Source: Otis tarda (taxonomy: Eukaryota; Chordata; Aves; Otidiformes; Otididae). From it: DNA of 64,000 nucleotides. The notes below the pieces were generated by a model. That model had not been told where the DNA came from, ran no database searches, and saw only the letters and a list, made by a program, of their open reading frames with translations. The translations under genes were made by a program, and so were the position numbers. The DNA lies in assembly GCA_026413225.1 (NCBI GenBank), contig CM048553.1, positions 40,464,001-40,528,000 of the forward strand. Direction: 5' to 3'. Each line of letters begins with the position of its first letter. Position 1 is the first letter of the stretch. This document shows positions 52,979 to 64,000 of this stretch, piece after piece.

Positions 52979-53386
52979 TGGAGCAGGGGAGGAACGTGAG
53001 GAGTTCTTCCCCCGAGGAGGAAGGAGCAGTGTAAAGCGACAAGTGATGAACTGACCATAGCCCTCATTCCCTATTCCTACCTGTGCCGCTCGTGGTGGGG
53101 AAAGGAGGTAGAGATAATGGCAAATAAAGTTAAGCCCAGGAAGAGGGAGGGGTAGAGGGAAGTTACTTTGTTCTCTTTCTCATTATCCTGCTTGGGTTTT
53201 AATAATAAATAAATAGTTTTCCCCAAGTTGAGTCTGTTTTGCCTGTAACGGTAACTTTAAGGATCTCTCCCGGTCCTTATCTCAAATCTTGAGCCTTTTT
53301 TCTTACCTCTCCCTATTCCCTCAGAGGGTGGGGGAAGTGAGAGAAAGACTGTGTAGCTTGGTCCCAAATGGGGCTAAACTATGACA
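52979..53386 (+). mobile_element. ERVL-like LTR fragment (solo LTR relic)
   Basis: This roughly 410-base stretch is GC-richer than its flanks. It has the ordered modules I associate with avian class III endogenous retrovirus LTRs: GAGGAGGAAGGAGCAG, GATGAACTGACCATAG, GAGGTAGAGATAATGG, and TCTCATTATCCTGCTT just ahead of two overlapping AATAAA signals at 53204-53213. Next come CCCCAAGTTGAGTCTGTTTT, a GTCCTTATCTC step, and a terminal GGGCTAAACTATGACA ending in CA. The order gives plus orientation. The left end lacks a clear TG start, so it is truncated or diverged. No gag, pol or env sequence adjoins it, so it is a relic LTR without coding capacity. The subfamily cannot be named with certainty. 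Confidence 0.7.
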
Positions 53387-54726
53387 GCAAGTAACAAAAA
53401 CTTATGTTTCAGTTGCACAATCTGAGTCATTGTGCCCTACATATTCTGCAACTATAAAGTATGATTTAATTTGAGGTCCTACAGGTAAGAACTATGTTTT
53501 TGTTTACTCCAAGATACAGATTCCTTATAATTTTTCACAATGAAGACACAGAGATCATGTGAAACCAGCGATACTCTCAGGTCCATTCGTCCTTGGAGAT
53601 ACATAACTCCTCAAATACTTACCATGAAAACTGCCAGCTCAGTTGGTAATTTCAGAAGAAAATAAAGTAGCATATTGCTACAAAAGCTAAACTCTTTTCC
53701 TCGACTACGAAGATCAAAATCCTAGTCAGGACTAAGGTTCACTACCTGCTTGGCATATTGATCAGTAGTATATTTTGCCAATATTAAATATCTAGAAAAA
53801 AATAGTATCTTAAATTCTTCAGTTTCAAGTTGTAAAAGCTTACTTAGTTCAGCATCATTTTCCCTGGTGGAAAGAGGATTTCTTTTTTCCAAAGCCATGG
53901 CAGAACTCTGTGGCAACCTCTATAACTTTATTTTTATACATTTTATATGAGGATATTGAGACAGAAATCCCAAACCTTTAATTTAGACATTCACTTTTTG
54001 CAACAAAAGTTGCATTCCTTTGTAATTTTACTTAAAAGGATTGCATAATTATCCTGAAATAACCATGGAGCTGATTGTTCAAAGTCTGAAAAGTTTTAAC
54101 TAATACCTTCCTAAAGGCCCTAATTGTTAAATAAGATATGAACATTTAATAAAATTTATCTTAGTATGTATCAAATATCTTCTGATCTTGATTTATACTT
54201 GCGAATATTTTTCCATAGCATTTAATCATCTCTAATTCAGAAAGGTTACTTGCATGCAACCTATGTGCTGACCTGAACAACAAAACAGAGCTACACACTT
54301 CTGTCAGGTTAACTTCGGGGAATTTCTAGGTATTGGCTTTGTTTGACTGGAAAAGTTTCCAGCTGAAATAGAATTTATCTGTCTATGACAAAAAATAAGT
54401 GCGCAGAGATTTAAGCCATGCCTGACAGATACACTTTTTACACAACGATACCACTTCTGGTGTAATGGTCGTTAATAAGCATAATTTTTCTGATGTGCCA
54501 TGAACCCAGACATAAAAGTCCCAAATGCAATGTATCTAACACTACAGCTATTATTTTATTCTTTTTAAAATTTAGAAAATGGTTCTTTCAGCTCAAAAAT
54601 CCACTGTCTAATGGAAAGAGTCCTTACTAAGCAAATGTAAGTTCGTATAGTATTAGGATCACATTCTAATAAAGTGAACAAAGCCACATGTGCCACATCA
54701 GAGTTTTATGTCTATCTCTAACTGCC

Positions 54727-54752
54727 TTTTAATGCATATATATGCATTAAAA
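54727..54752. repeat. 26-base perfect AT-rich palindrome
   Basis: The two 13-base arms meet at 54739/54740. The left arm reads TTTTAATGCATAT, and the right arm is its exact reverse complement. There is no loop, so it is a cruciform candidate rather than an RNA hairpin with a loop. The core repeats the ATGCATAT motif also seen in the palindrome near 50.86 kb. Confidence 0.9.
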
Positions 54753-54897
54753 AGATAGGTGGATGACCCGAGCCACGGGACATTACATTCATATCAAGTT
54801 ACTGAAGAGGAAAAACGTTAAAATCTGTGATAATAAGGAGAATTTTTCCTCTTTTCTAAGATGCAAACTCTTTGATAATTCTTTTAGTTCTGATGAG

Positions 54898-55066
54898 TGT
54901 TAGGGGTTAGAACACATGACTGACTAGGATTCAGGTCTACTGGGTGATAATCCTGGCTTAACTACCAACTTAGCAGATTTGTGCCTGAGTTTATCATCTC
55001 TACCATGATTGTACACTATGGCATATGTTATCTGCCTCACAGCAGTGTGGCAGGAATTAATTAGTC
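54898..55066 (+). repeat. MIR-like SINE, sense orientation
   Basis: In order the plus strand shows GTTAGGGGTTAGAACACATG, TAATCCTGGCTTAACTACCA, TGCCTGAGTTTATCATCTC and CTGCCTCACAGCAGTGTGG, followed by CAGGAATTAATT. These correspond to MIR modules: GTTAAGAGC at the left, GAATCCTGGCTCTGCCAC, the CTCAGTTTCCTCATCTG core, then CTACCTCATAGGGTTGTTG and GAGGATTAAATGA. A gap of about 15 bases removes the GTGTGACCTTGGGC part. The tRNA-derived A and B boxes are not intact. Confidence 0.65.
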
Positions 55067-58000
55067 AGTTTTTAAAATTATTCCAGTGCTTAAAATCTCT
55101 GCTGAGTGCAAGTGGCAATCACAACTATTAATTATTCTTGCAAACATGCACTGATTTAACTGTTCACCTGAAAACTGCTCAGCTGCAGTAGGCTGACAGT
55201 TTTTTCTCATCCAGAACGTACATTCCAATAAATCTGCAGAAGTCTGTAAATACAATGCATTATAACTGTAATGAAAGAAAGCGAAAAAAGCAATCCTCTG
55301 ACATTCCAGTACATTGTTGCTAGTATACAAATTTCACTGGCATCTTTATAAGACATATTTGATGCTGAGGGCAATGATAATAAAATTACCCAAAATAAAC
55401 ACACCCACCTTAAACCCTCTAGTAAACAAAGAAAATCCAAGTTTTATTTTAAAGATCCAAATTGAAAGCAGAAATGTAGCATATTTGACTTATGGAAGGT
55501 GCGATATGCATATATGTTTTTTCACCCAGCCGCCATTTCAATATAGTTTAGTATGGTCTAAATACAAAACTGGTCGAACATTTTTCATTCTGGGTTATCC
55601 AAAAATCTCTTTGCCCGAAGAATCTCAAAACTTCTGTTGATTTCACAATCTTGTAATGAATTAATGAAATTATGGCAAAAGTAAAAGTCATGTCAGATCC
55701 TGACAGCAGTTTCCTAAATTAAACATGAGCATTATAATTTCAGTTTATGAAAGATATAAAAGCATTCCTCATGAGAAAACAACATTAGCAAAGTGAAAAT
55801 AATCCCTTGGAAATGCTAAAGAGAATCAAAGCAAGTCAGTTGCCTAGAGTATTTGCTGCATAAATTACAAGAATCTATACTGTCTGTACACACCAAAGTT
55901 TTTTCAAGATGCGTTGTGTATGTATTCTGTTAGTGGTTATATTTGCACAGGCATGTATTTAAGCAATTGGATGCAAGAGCTGGTCTATCAGATGGAAGAA
56001 ATACACATCTTTGATCTGTTATGCCTCTTCAGGTAAAGGTGATATTCTATTGTTGGCATTGCAAAACCCTTCCCTTTCCTGTCTCTTAAGATGTACAAAT
56101 ACATAAAAATATTCATACATACTAAAGAGATACTTAAATATAAGCCTCCAGAAAGAGCACAAACCTGTAGGATAGAATACAAATTTGGCAGGCATGAAAT
56201 TGTGCTTCTTGCAAGCACAGTTTTCTCATTCCCTGTGCCATTTCAGGGCTTCTGCAGTGGGGCAGAAAATGGGAGTAACAGTGCAAATCTTACCAGGAAA
56301 TATTTTTACTGAGACATACAGAACATCAGAGGCCATATCTAGCCTACAGGTATGCTTACCTGTATGTTTAATTAGTCTTTATCTCATTAACGTAGCAATA
56401 CTAACAGCTTGATCTTACGCACCTACACACACATCAGTAGTCAACCTAAATAAAGACATAAGATATTCACTTAAATCAAGTTTTTCAGAAACATGCTTGC
56501 TGTTCACAAACATAAATAATTTCCTTTCACCTGAGACAGACTAAGTAGACTGGGTCTCGATAATTTATATGCTTTTGGATTTATCATATTTTCATCTTAA
56601 TAATTTATCAGATTTCCACCAAATCTATATTTAACTGTTTCAACTATACTTTATAACGAATGAGTCCTCCATCTATTTCCGAATCCCTCATTTCTATTTC
56701 TCTCACCTATTTATTAATCCCTTTTACTAATGAAACTTGGGATGCTCAAAGTGAAGTAGAGTAATTTCAAGTATAAATGCAATACCATGGTTCAGTTACC
56801 ACATGGCAAGGCAAAGCATGCAATTTCTTTGCTTTACTATGTGGATGTTACATGTTAGTTCTTTTTTAGCTAAACATTCATGGAAGCAGGGGTTTGATGT
56901 TCATGTGTTTTGTGTCCTAATAAATTTTAAATTTATTTGTAGTTCTCAGTCAACCATTTCTTACAAGTAGGTGCCTCCAAGATAATTACATTCCTCCTCA
57001 TCTCCCCATTTACCTTTAGACCTTTCTGTTTTAGCACAAATATTTTTCATGTTTTCCTCCTGGGGAACAGATTATTCTAATCATCTTCCTCTTGCATTTC
57101 TCCAACCAGTTTTCATGCCACTTCAGTGTTTAGTCATACAAATAAAATTGATGGAGTTTACTTATGGCAAATCTGCCATGTCCTTATGTTTAAATCAATA
57201 TGAATAACGCAGGACAAAGTAACATAAATTTAAAACTTCCGTACTTTCAAAGCATTTGCTTGCTTCTTTGTATGTATTCAAAATTTTAGGAGATTCATCC
57301 ATAAGAAGAGATTTTCCATTGCTTTAATAGGCACTGGATTTTATTCTTCCTGTCAATAACCTATAAAGGAGATTAATCTAAGAATCTTATCCTATTTTAC
57401 CACTCTAGAAGAAAAAAAATGTTGTGCATTTCAAAGTTTTCAAAATCTAGGGCTTAAGAAAAACATTTTTAAGATAAGATCGTGCCTACCTGCAACTTCT
57501 TCTTACATTTGTGTAAACAATAAAAATAGCCCAACAGCACTATCAAGTCTCTACACTTGAAAGCTCACAGCTTTAGAGTGAATATACTGCAACACCAACA
57601 TATACGACAAGAGCTACTAAGAAATTTGTTGCAGAGAGACAAGGAGATTTTAGTTCACAAATGGCTTTGCTGACTTCTGAAGGTAAACAAGCTTTATAAC
57701 AGTAAAGGAAACAGGAACAATTCCTATTACATTAAAAGCTACATAAAGGCTTTGGTATAGACATTCTATAGTACCAAAAGGAAAAAAAAAAATTACATTC
57801 ATGAGAAAAAGATAACCTAAACAGCAGATCAGTGATCTGGCCAGAAAAAAACAAACACATTCCCATTACTGAAGTAATGTATGGAGTTTTGCAGCATATG
57901 CTGAGGCTGCAGTTGGAGCACTATACTCATCAGCTTTGTGTCTGGAAGCTTTTCTGGCTTCCCTCTGTGTAGCTATAGGTGCTGACCCTACTGCTGGAAG

Positions 58001-58203
58001 AAGAAGATAAGCAAAATGTTTTAATCCAGACATTAATTATTGAAATTTGTACTGTAAACAAATATTTTAGGAAACTAAGTTATTCCAAGCAGATTCTTTT
58101 CTTTGCCCTCATTCCCCTGTCACACCAGTTGAAGCAGTGTGTAATTGTGTATTGTTTCTAATGCAAGGGAGCTTTTTAAGGTGAATTTATGCATTATGCA
58201 TGG

Positions 58204-58221
58204 CTACTAGAGGGGGACACT
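58204..58221 (+). promoter_or_regulatory. CTCF-like core motif
   Basis: CTACTAGAGGGGGACACT matches much of the CTCF core (CCACTAGAGGGCAG-type). It differs in the first bases and by an extra G. Together with the minus-strand motif at 18.6 kb it would form an outward-facing pair. The evidence is motif match only. Confidence 0.25.
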
Positions 58222-61200
58222 GCATAGTCACACTTAATGCACTAGCAAGATGGAGGCTAATTCCATATAGAGCTGCGGAACAGAAAAGCAAACACACTTT
58301 TTTTTTCTAGAAATACATTTGTAAATGACAGTTAATCCACCTGTACCTTCAGTTTATCTGTATCGTCTTTTTCCTTTCCCCAAGGGAAACTGATGAGCTA
58401 ATAATAAAAGAAAATGAGATGGTGGCAGTGTAAAATATGTTAAATGCACATTATAAACAACAGTGGTGGCCAGCCAACATCACAACAGCAGATCCAGATC
58501 CAAAGCAGCTTTTCAACTAGCAGAGAAAAAACATGATTATTATGTTTTGTCACTAAAAAAAAAAAAAAAAAAAGAGCTTTAGGGTGTCCCAGTGTCAATG
58601 ATAGGAAGATGTTTACAAACTAAAGAGATTGTCAATCTAGTTCTCTAATCTTGAAAGAATATCAAGTGAGGATAGTATATTCCCGAAGATGAATTTGCCA
58701 TATCCTGAAATAGTTTCTCTTTATATTTGTTCCTTCCACAAATTTATTTCCAGGTAAAACGTATTAAAAAGAGATTTCCAAAACAAAACCTCATAGAGTG
58801 GAAATATTGTCTCAAGCACTACTGAAAATGAAGAGAGCGTGGCAACAAGGAGTTATTATGGCCACTCCTACATTTCTACAGGAAATGAATACTGCTACTT
58901 TAGCCATACAAGGAGCAATCACACTCAAGTCCAGATACTTAAACAGATTTAAAGGCTTTGGAAAAAAAAATAGCAAGACTCACATCTCCTAGTTCTACTT
59001 GAAATACTAAGATTAAGATGACAGAAATACAACCTCTCTGTACTGTTGTCCCCTGCTCTCTCTCAGATGTCTGCGGAGCAGTAAGCAGTATTTAATCCCT
59101 CATTAGCATGAAGTGAATCCACATCCCTGGTGTGCCCCAGGTGCTGATGCTCCAGATCTTAATTTCTTTTGACTAATACATAGTTACATGGGATAATATT
59201 TAACCCATCATTTGATCATTCTCCACTGAAGTATTTCCCCACATCTTTATTGCCACTTAGCTGCATTCCAGAGCTTTCTCATTTTCTTCTCCACTCCACC
59301 TCCTTTCTCTTTTCCAGTTGGCTATGCCTCAGCTCTGATCCCATGCAACTCAGCACTAAGCACTTCATTCCCACCCTTTGTTTCTTTCCTCCAAGGTGTG
59401 CATGCTCCAATATTGCATTTGCCCTACTTTACATACCAAGGATCAAGATTTTCGATCTCTCATTTTCACTGCAGGACATTACTAATAACATTACTGGATC
59501 TCACTGGAATGAGATCTGAAGTTGGGCCGATATCATGAGAAGAAACAGTATAATGTAAGTATCAGGTCCTGGCAATTATTTAGTCATAAAGAGTCTTTCT
59601 GTCTTGGGAAAACTCATGTTTATTTAACTAGCATGTATTTTAAATGTTAGCTTACAAGACCCACAGTGGCAGGCTGTAAACTGATTTATATTTAACTAAC
59701 ACCAGTTTCAATAGCACAGACTTAATACATGCTAGAGGATTAGAAACTAAAATGTACTGCCTCCATGTTGCTAATCTCAAAATGTATTAACAATATCCAA
59801 AGCAGGTACAGGAATGTACACCGTCAATCCATCAACAGCAGTGATTACAATCAAAAAGTTGGGGGAAATTTTTTTTGTCAAAAAGAAAAAGAAATGAAAA
59901 CCCAAAGCTTGCCAAGGTCTTTGGAGTTAAATTAGTAGAAAATTAATTTTAGCAAGAAAACAGAGCAATTACAGAGTCATGAGCCAGGTTAAAAAGCAAG
60001 ACTTCCTTTTCATTTCCTATGCAACGCTTGTCAGCTCAGCTTTGTTCTCATCTCCCATGAAAAACCTATTTCATAATCTAGTCTTTAAGACCATACTAGC
60101 CATTCTCAACATCAGGTCTTTGAAGTTTTGTTGGCTAAAAAACAAGTGAATGCAGCCAGTCCAGGTAGCCTGCATATGTGGTATCCTGAGAGTGAAAAAA
60201 AACCAAAAACTTTACTCAACAAAGCTCTGTACAAATAGTATATTATTTATTCAGGCATGTACCTAGCAAAGTTACAAAGCAGTAAGTCTCTTCTCCATTT
60301 TTCCATGCACTATTATCATAGCATCTTGCATGTGTTTAGAAGCTGAAGCCTGTATGACTGTTTTTCCATGAACTCTTTGCCAAAAGAATGATTCAGCCCA
60401 GCAACAGAACCCTCTCCCATTCTTATCTGAACTTAAAAATGGCTGGTAAGACCGAAGTCCTTTGTACTACATTTCCAAAACAGTGTTTTAAAACACTAAG
60501 GAAAACACAACGCAGTATGAAAATTTTTATGGCTACTAAAAAGGGAAGATCATTAATGTCTCAAGATGCTATGCAAGTTACAGGGAGATAGCAAGTAAAA
60601 TGAATTGAAATTACGTTGTAATATGATGTTCCTGTGGCTCCATCCTACTTTAGCTGATTCTGACATACAAAGAAAATGTGATCCATCTGTTGGATAGATA
60701 CTTAAGGAAAATGACTCCTTGCAGGAATCAGAGACTATTTGTGTGGGTGGTATTTAAGGTCCTACAGCTTTCACTGGGTATGTTGACACAAAATGACATT
60801 AAGAAGAAATAATATCAGCCCAGCAGGAGCTACATAAAAACAAAATATACTTTATCTTTTAATCTCTGTTTCAGTATGCACGAAAAAAAAATTAAACAGT
60901 TATTTTTAGTACCTTTTGTGTGATGCAGAACAATGAAGGAAGCAGATTTATACAAACTCATAAGGACAAGATTAAGGCAACCAAAAGAGATTATCCTATT
61001 TAATTTAAAGACATACCACTGTTTGTGGGTAAGTCTATTTCTACAAGGACTAGGTTCAGTTGAAAAAATAGTAAGGTACACAGATAGCTTCAGACAGCTT
61101 TCATCAGCCCTGTTCTAAAATAAGTTCCAACAACTTAAAGCCACAAAATAGCTTTTGAATACCATGGTTTCTTACCTGCAAAGTCCTTCTACAAATGCTT

Positions 61201-62651
61201 TCACATATCACAAAATCCTATATTGCTTTAACATATGAAAAATAGGTAGGTACACTTTCTCAAGAAGCAGATCATTTACAGTTCATAATAGCTCATTCAG
61301 ATAGTTTGCCAAATTTGTTTAGAAAATGTGTATTTAGATAGAATCAGCTACAAGCAACTTAAAGAAATCTCACACACGTACCCTAACTAATTTCTGTTGG
61401 CTTTGGGTTTTGGTGTTGGTTTCTTAAATAATGATTCCTGCCTCTAAAAAAGCCACCTCTCTCACACCTGCCCACATGCAAAAACATCAGCATCTTCCCA
61501 TTTCCCATGAGTTTTGTCTATGAGGCTCTGAACTTGCAGGGATTTAAGCACACGTTCAAGCTGGATAGGCAGGGACCTGCTGCACTCAAGTCAAGCCTCA
61601 CTTTCATGAGTGCTTTGTACTGTATGCAGCCAGATATCTTGCACCTTGCCTATGCATCATTAAACAGGAACCTAATTAAACAATATTGTTAAATCAGACA
61701 TGGTGCCATGTCAAAACAGGAAGATAACTACTCAATGCTCAACAGCCATACAGGTTTGTTTATTTTATTACCCTTCACGGGTAGAGTTAAAACTAAAGGA
61801 GAAAAAAAGGACTTGTACCAGTCTGCAGTTCATAAATTAATAATATTAAGTACTAGGCTAGACACAAAAGAGTACTCCTTTTTTGAAAAAATTTTAAGAT
61901 ACTTTTTTTTTCTGTACAATATGCAATTAAGAAAAACTGAATCAAAATCCTGAAGTGTTGTGCGATCTGAGACAAACTTGTTCAAAACCTTCCAAAATGA
62001 AATCCTTGTTAGGTTCTTGTTACAAAACAAATGAGAAATAAAACTTTGATGCCTTCTTAAGAGGTAATTAAAAGAAAAGCAGATTGGAGATCTCGTGTAG
62101 CAAAGACCTAATACATTTTAAGGCAGCTGATCCAAAGTTGTTGTCTCAGTCAAGAACACCAGGAGAAAATTAGTCTCTTCACTGACTTCAACAGAAATTG
62201 AAACATATTATTAAAAACATGCACATTTTTAGATTTTGAGCTGACCCTTCTTATTATTTCTTTGTTCCCACATAGCAGATCGTCCAGATTGACCTCCAGA
62301 GATCTCACCAGCCCTGCCTGACTCACCTTTACAACCATCCCACTCTCTATCAGATTTATATAGCAAAGCTGCCCTCCTTGCCATCTCAATGACTACTTAT
62401 TTGTTTATTTAGCAGACTACTCGTCTTCTACTCTTCTTCCTTAGAAAAACAAAAACATTCTTGGGTGCAACCATGTCTCCCAGGTTTTTCTCCAGACCGA
62501 GACAGAGACAGCTCTGAAGTTTCCTCTGCAGATTCCCACTCTTCCCAGCCATAACTAATTCATATGCTTAAAAACCTGGTTAAAAACATGAAGCTCACAG
62601 AGGTGAATGCTTGCCAATGCCAACAGCTAACAGTATGCAGGCATCCATTTA

Positions 62652-62680
62652 ACACACTCACACACACACACCCCCCCCGG
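62652..62680. repeat. CA microsatellite followed by C run
   Basis: CA units with one CT interruption lead into a run of eight or more C residues and then GG. It is a likely polymorphic marker. Confidence 0.85.
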
Positions 62681-64000
62681 CCTTTGTACTTTAAAGCAAA
62701 GTATTTAAGAACACTTTCCTCTTTTATCCACTTGCCAGCTTTCAGTGCCTCTTGAAAAAGCCAGTAATATCACAGACATCTAGGGAAAAGTTTAATTCCA
62801 TCAACAACTAAAGCAGTTCAGATTTTATACTACTGAAGAAACACAAAACTTGCCAGGTCTTGCATCTTAACAGATTGTGTTCTGCTTTTAAATCCACTTT
62901 TTTGATTAATTGAATGGAGTCTTCTGCATAAGCAGAAATATAACTCAACAGATAATGTGGCTATATCTGATTATAGATACAGATTATTGCTTTTGGCAAT
63001 TTCTCATAAAGGCACTGATGTCAGTGTCATATTTAAGGTCACGTTGAGGCTTATATATTTCGTTTTCAAACTTTGAAGACTGAATTTTCTTTTAATATTT
63101 AACACGATACATTCAGAACACAGATTGATCTATAATATTTACTTATTCAGGTGTTTCCTGTCATGCTTAGAAAAATACATTAAAATCAAACATACCTTTT
63201 AAAACTTCTTCATTAAAATGTCAGTGTTTATCTCAGTCTCAATAGGTAATTAACCACAGTCTACAAATTCCAGACAGCTAGACAAATATTTTCAGGCAGA
63301 AGGCTCTTGCAATTTTTAAACACAGAAAAGAGCTTCATTTTTTAAAGAGAAGCTGAAGAAACTACCCAATTATTTCCATCATTTATGCTGCCATCCTAGC
63401 TTCAAATCTCTTACACCAGTGGTTTTTGACCTTAGATGCTTTTTTGTTCTCCCTTTACCCAGATCTCCACAATGTTTCTCCAAATGAACCAGCAAAGAAA
63501 TATTAAAAATATGCTGGGGTGAAAGTTGCTAAGGAGCAGAGCTGTGAGAAGGTTTCCTGCAATCACTGCTTCTTCTACTCACTCATCTCCTGCTGCCAGT
63601 TTTTTCTTCCTAAATATAATTTTTCTATCCATGACAGAGTTTGCTTATTTCCACATTTAATGTTTGCATCAGGGGATGTTGTAAAGATGAAGTGAATGAG
63701 GGACTGTGAATGGAAGATGGTGATGAAGGAAGAAACATGTGGGGGAAGCACAGGTAGCTACAGTAGTATTTTTCCAGACAAAGAGCTTTCTGGTGGTGGA
63801 GGAAAAAAAAACACAGAATAGATCTATTCAATACCAGGATGGCAATCCAAGCAACGTAGGAAAGGAGTGCAGCTGATGTATCACAGCCAGGAAGGCAGGG
63901 GAAGGAAGAAAGATACATCTGAGGGACAGTGATACTATAACAATATCAGAAATACAAATAATAGCCTACAGGAAAAAAAAAAAATACATTATCCAAATTT

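Larger units (their letters stand above)
53387..64000. other. Unique AT-rich non-coding sequence to window end
   Basis: No gene is supported. Frames at 55061-55640 (89, 77 and 108 codons on both strands) and 59250-59519 (89 codons on plus) have no recognisable domain. A MIR-like SINE, a 26-base palindrome and a CA microsatellite are listed separately. A 20-base A run sits near 58555-58574. The last kilobase is also featureless. Confidence 0.55.

Noticed and set aside
55061..55640. Overlapping frames of 77, 89 and 108 codons
   Set aside because: Hydrophobic composition arises from AT-rich DNA; there are no conserved motifs and both strands are equally open.
1..64000. tRNA, rRNA, snRNA, snoRNA and CRISPR arrays
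   Set aside because: I looked for tRNA box motifs, C/D-box pairs and regularly spaced direct repeats and saw none convincing on either strand.

Overview
This window is AT-rich, CpG-poor vertebrate nuclear DNA, most likely from a bird. The lineage call rests on a CR1 LINE tail ending in exact ATTCTATG repeats, two further CR1 copies plus an older stub, and a partial LTR resembling avian class III (ERVL-like) endogenous retroviruses. Very low interspersed-repeat density, many short poly-A/poly-T tracts and a few decayed MIR-like SINE traces fit the same picture. The exact species cannot be read from the sequence.

No protein-coding host gene, rRNA, tRNA or CRISPR array can be supported. Almost all open frames are short (60-120 codons), overlap frames on the other strand and lack recognisable domains. 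The one convincing coding-derived frame is the C-terminal part of a CR1 ORF2 (44501-45079). The window is best read as a large intron or a gene desert.

Layout: 1-8.2 kb is unique AT-rich sequence. At 8.22-8.85 kb lies an abrupt GC- and CpG-rich block with a 196-codon frame on + and a 122-codon frame on -; I cannot identify it, and it is the most puzzling block here. A second CpG-enriched belt spans 11.34-12.11 kb and carries candidate CRE-like and kappaB-like motifs. At 18.15-18.36 kb a T/G tract contains a strong potential G-quadruplex. The 28.9-29.75 kb interval holds two degraded CR1 fragments in the same orientation, one with about 0.3 kb missing internally. A CR1 3' stub lies near 40.0 kb and a much better preserved CR1 3' end at 44.5-45.18 kb. 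An ERVL-like LTR fragment sits at 52.98-53.39 kb and a MIR-like SINE at 54.90-55.07 kb. The remainder is unique non-coding DNA with microsatellites, two small tandem duplications and two AT-rich perfect palindromes.

The features do not form a pathway or operon. All family assignments come from recalled consensus patterns read by eye, and no database search was possible. I did not find a convincing new biological system; the best leads are the unexplained CpG-rich blocks and one coding-like antisense frame at 46.4-46.6 kb.
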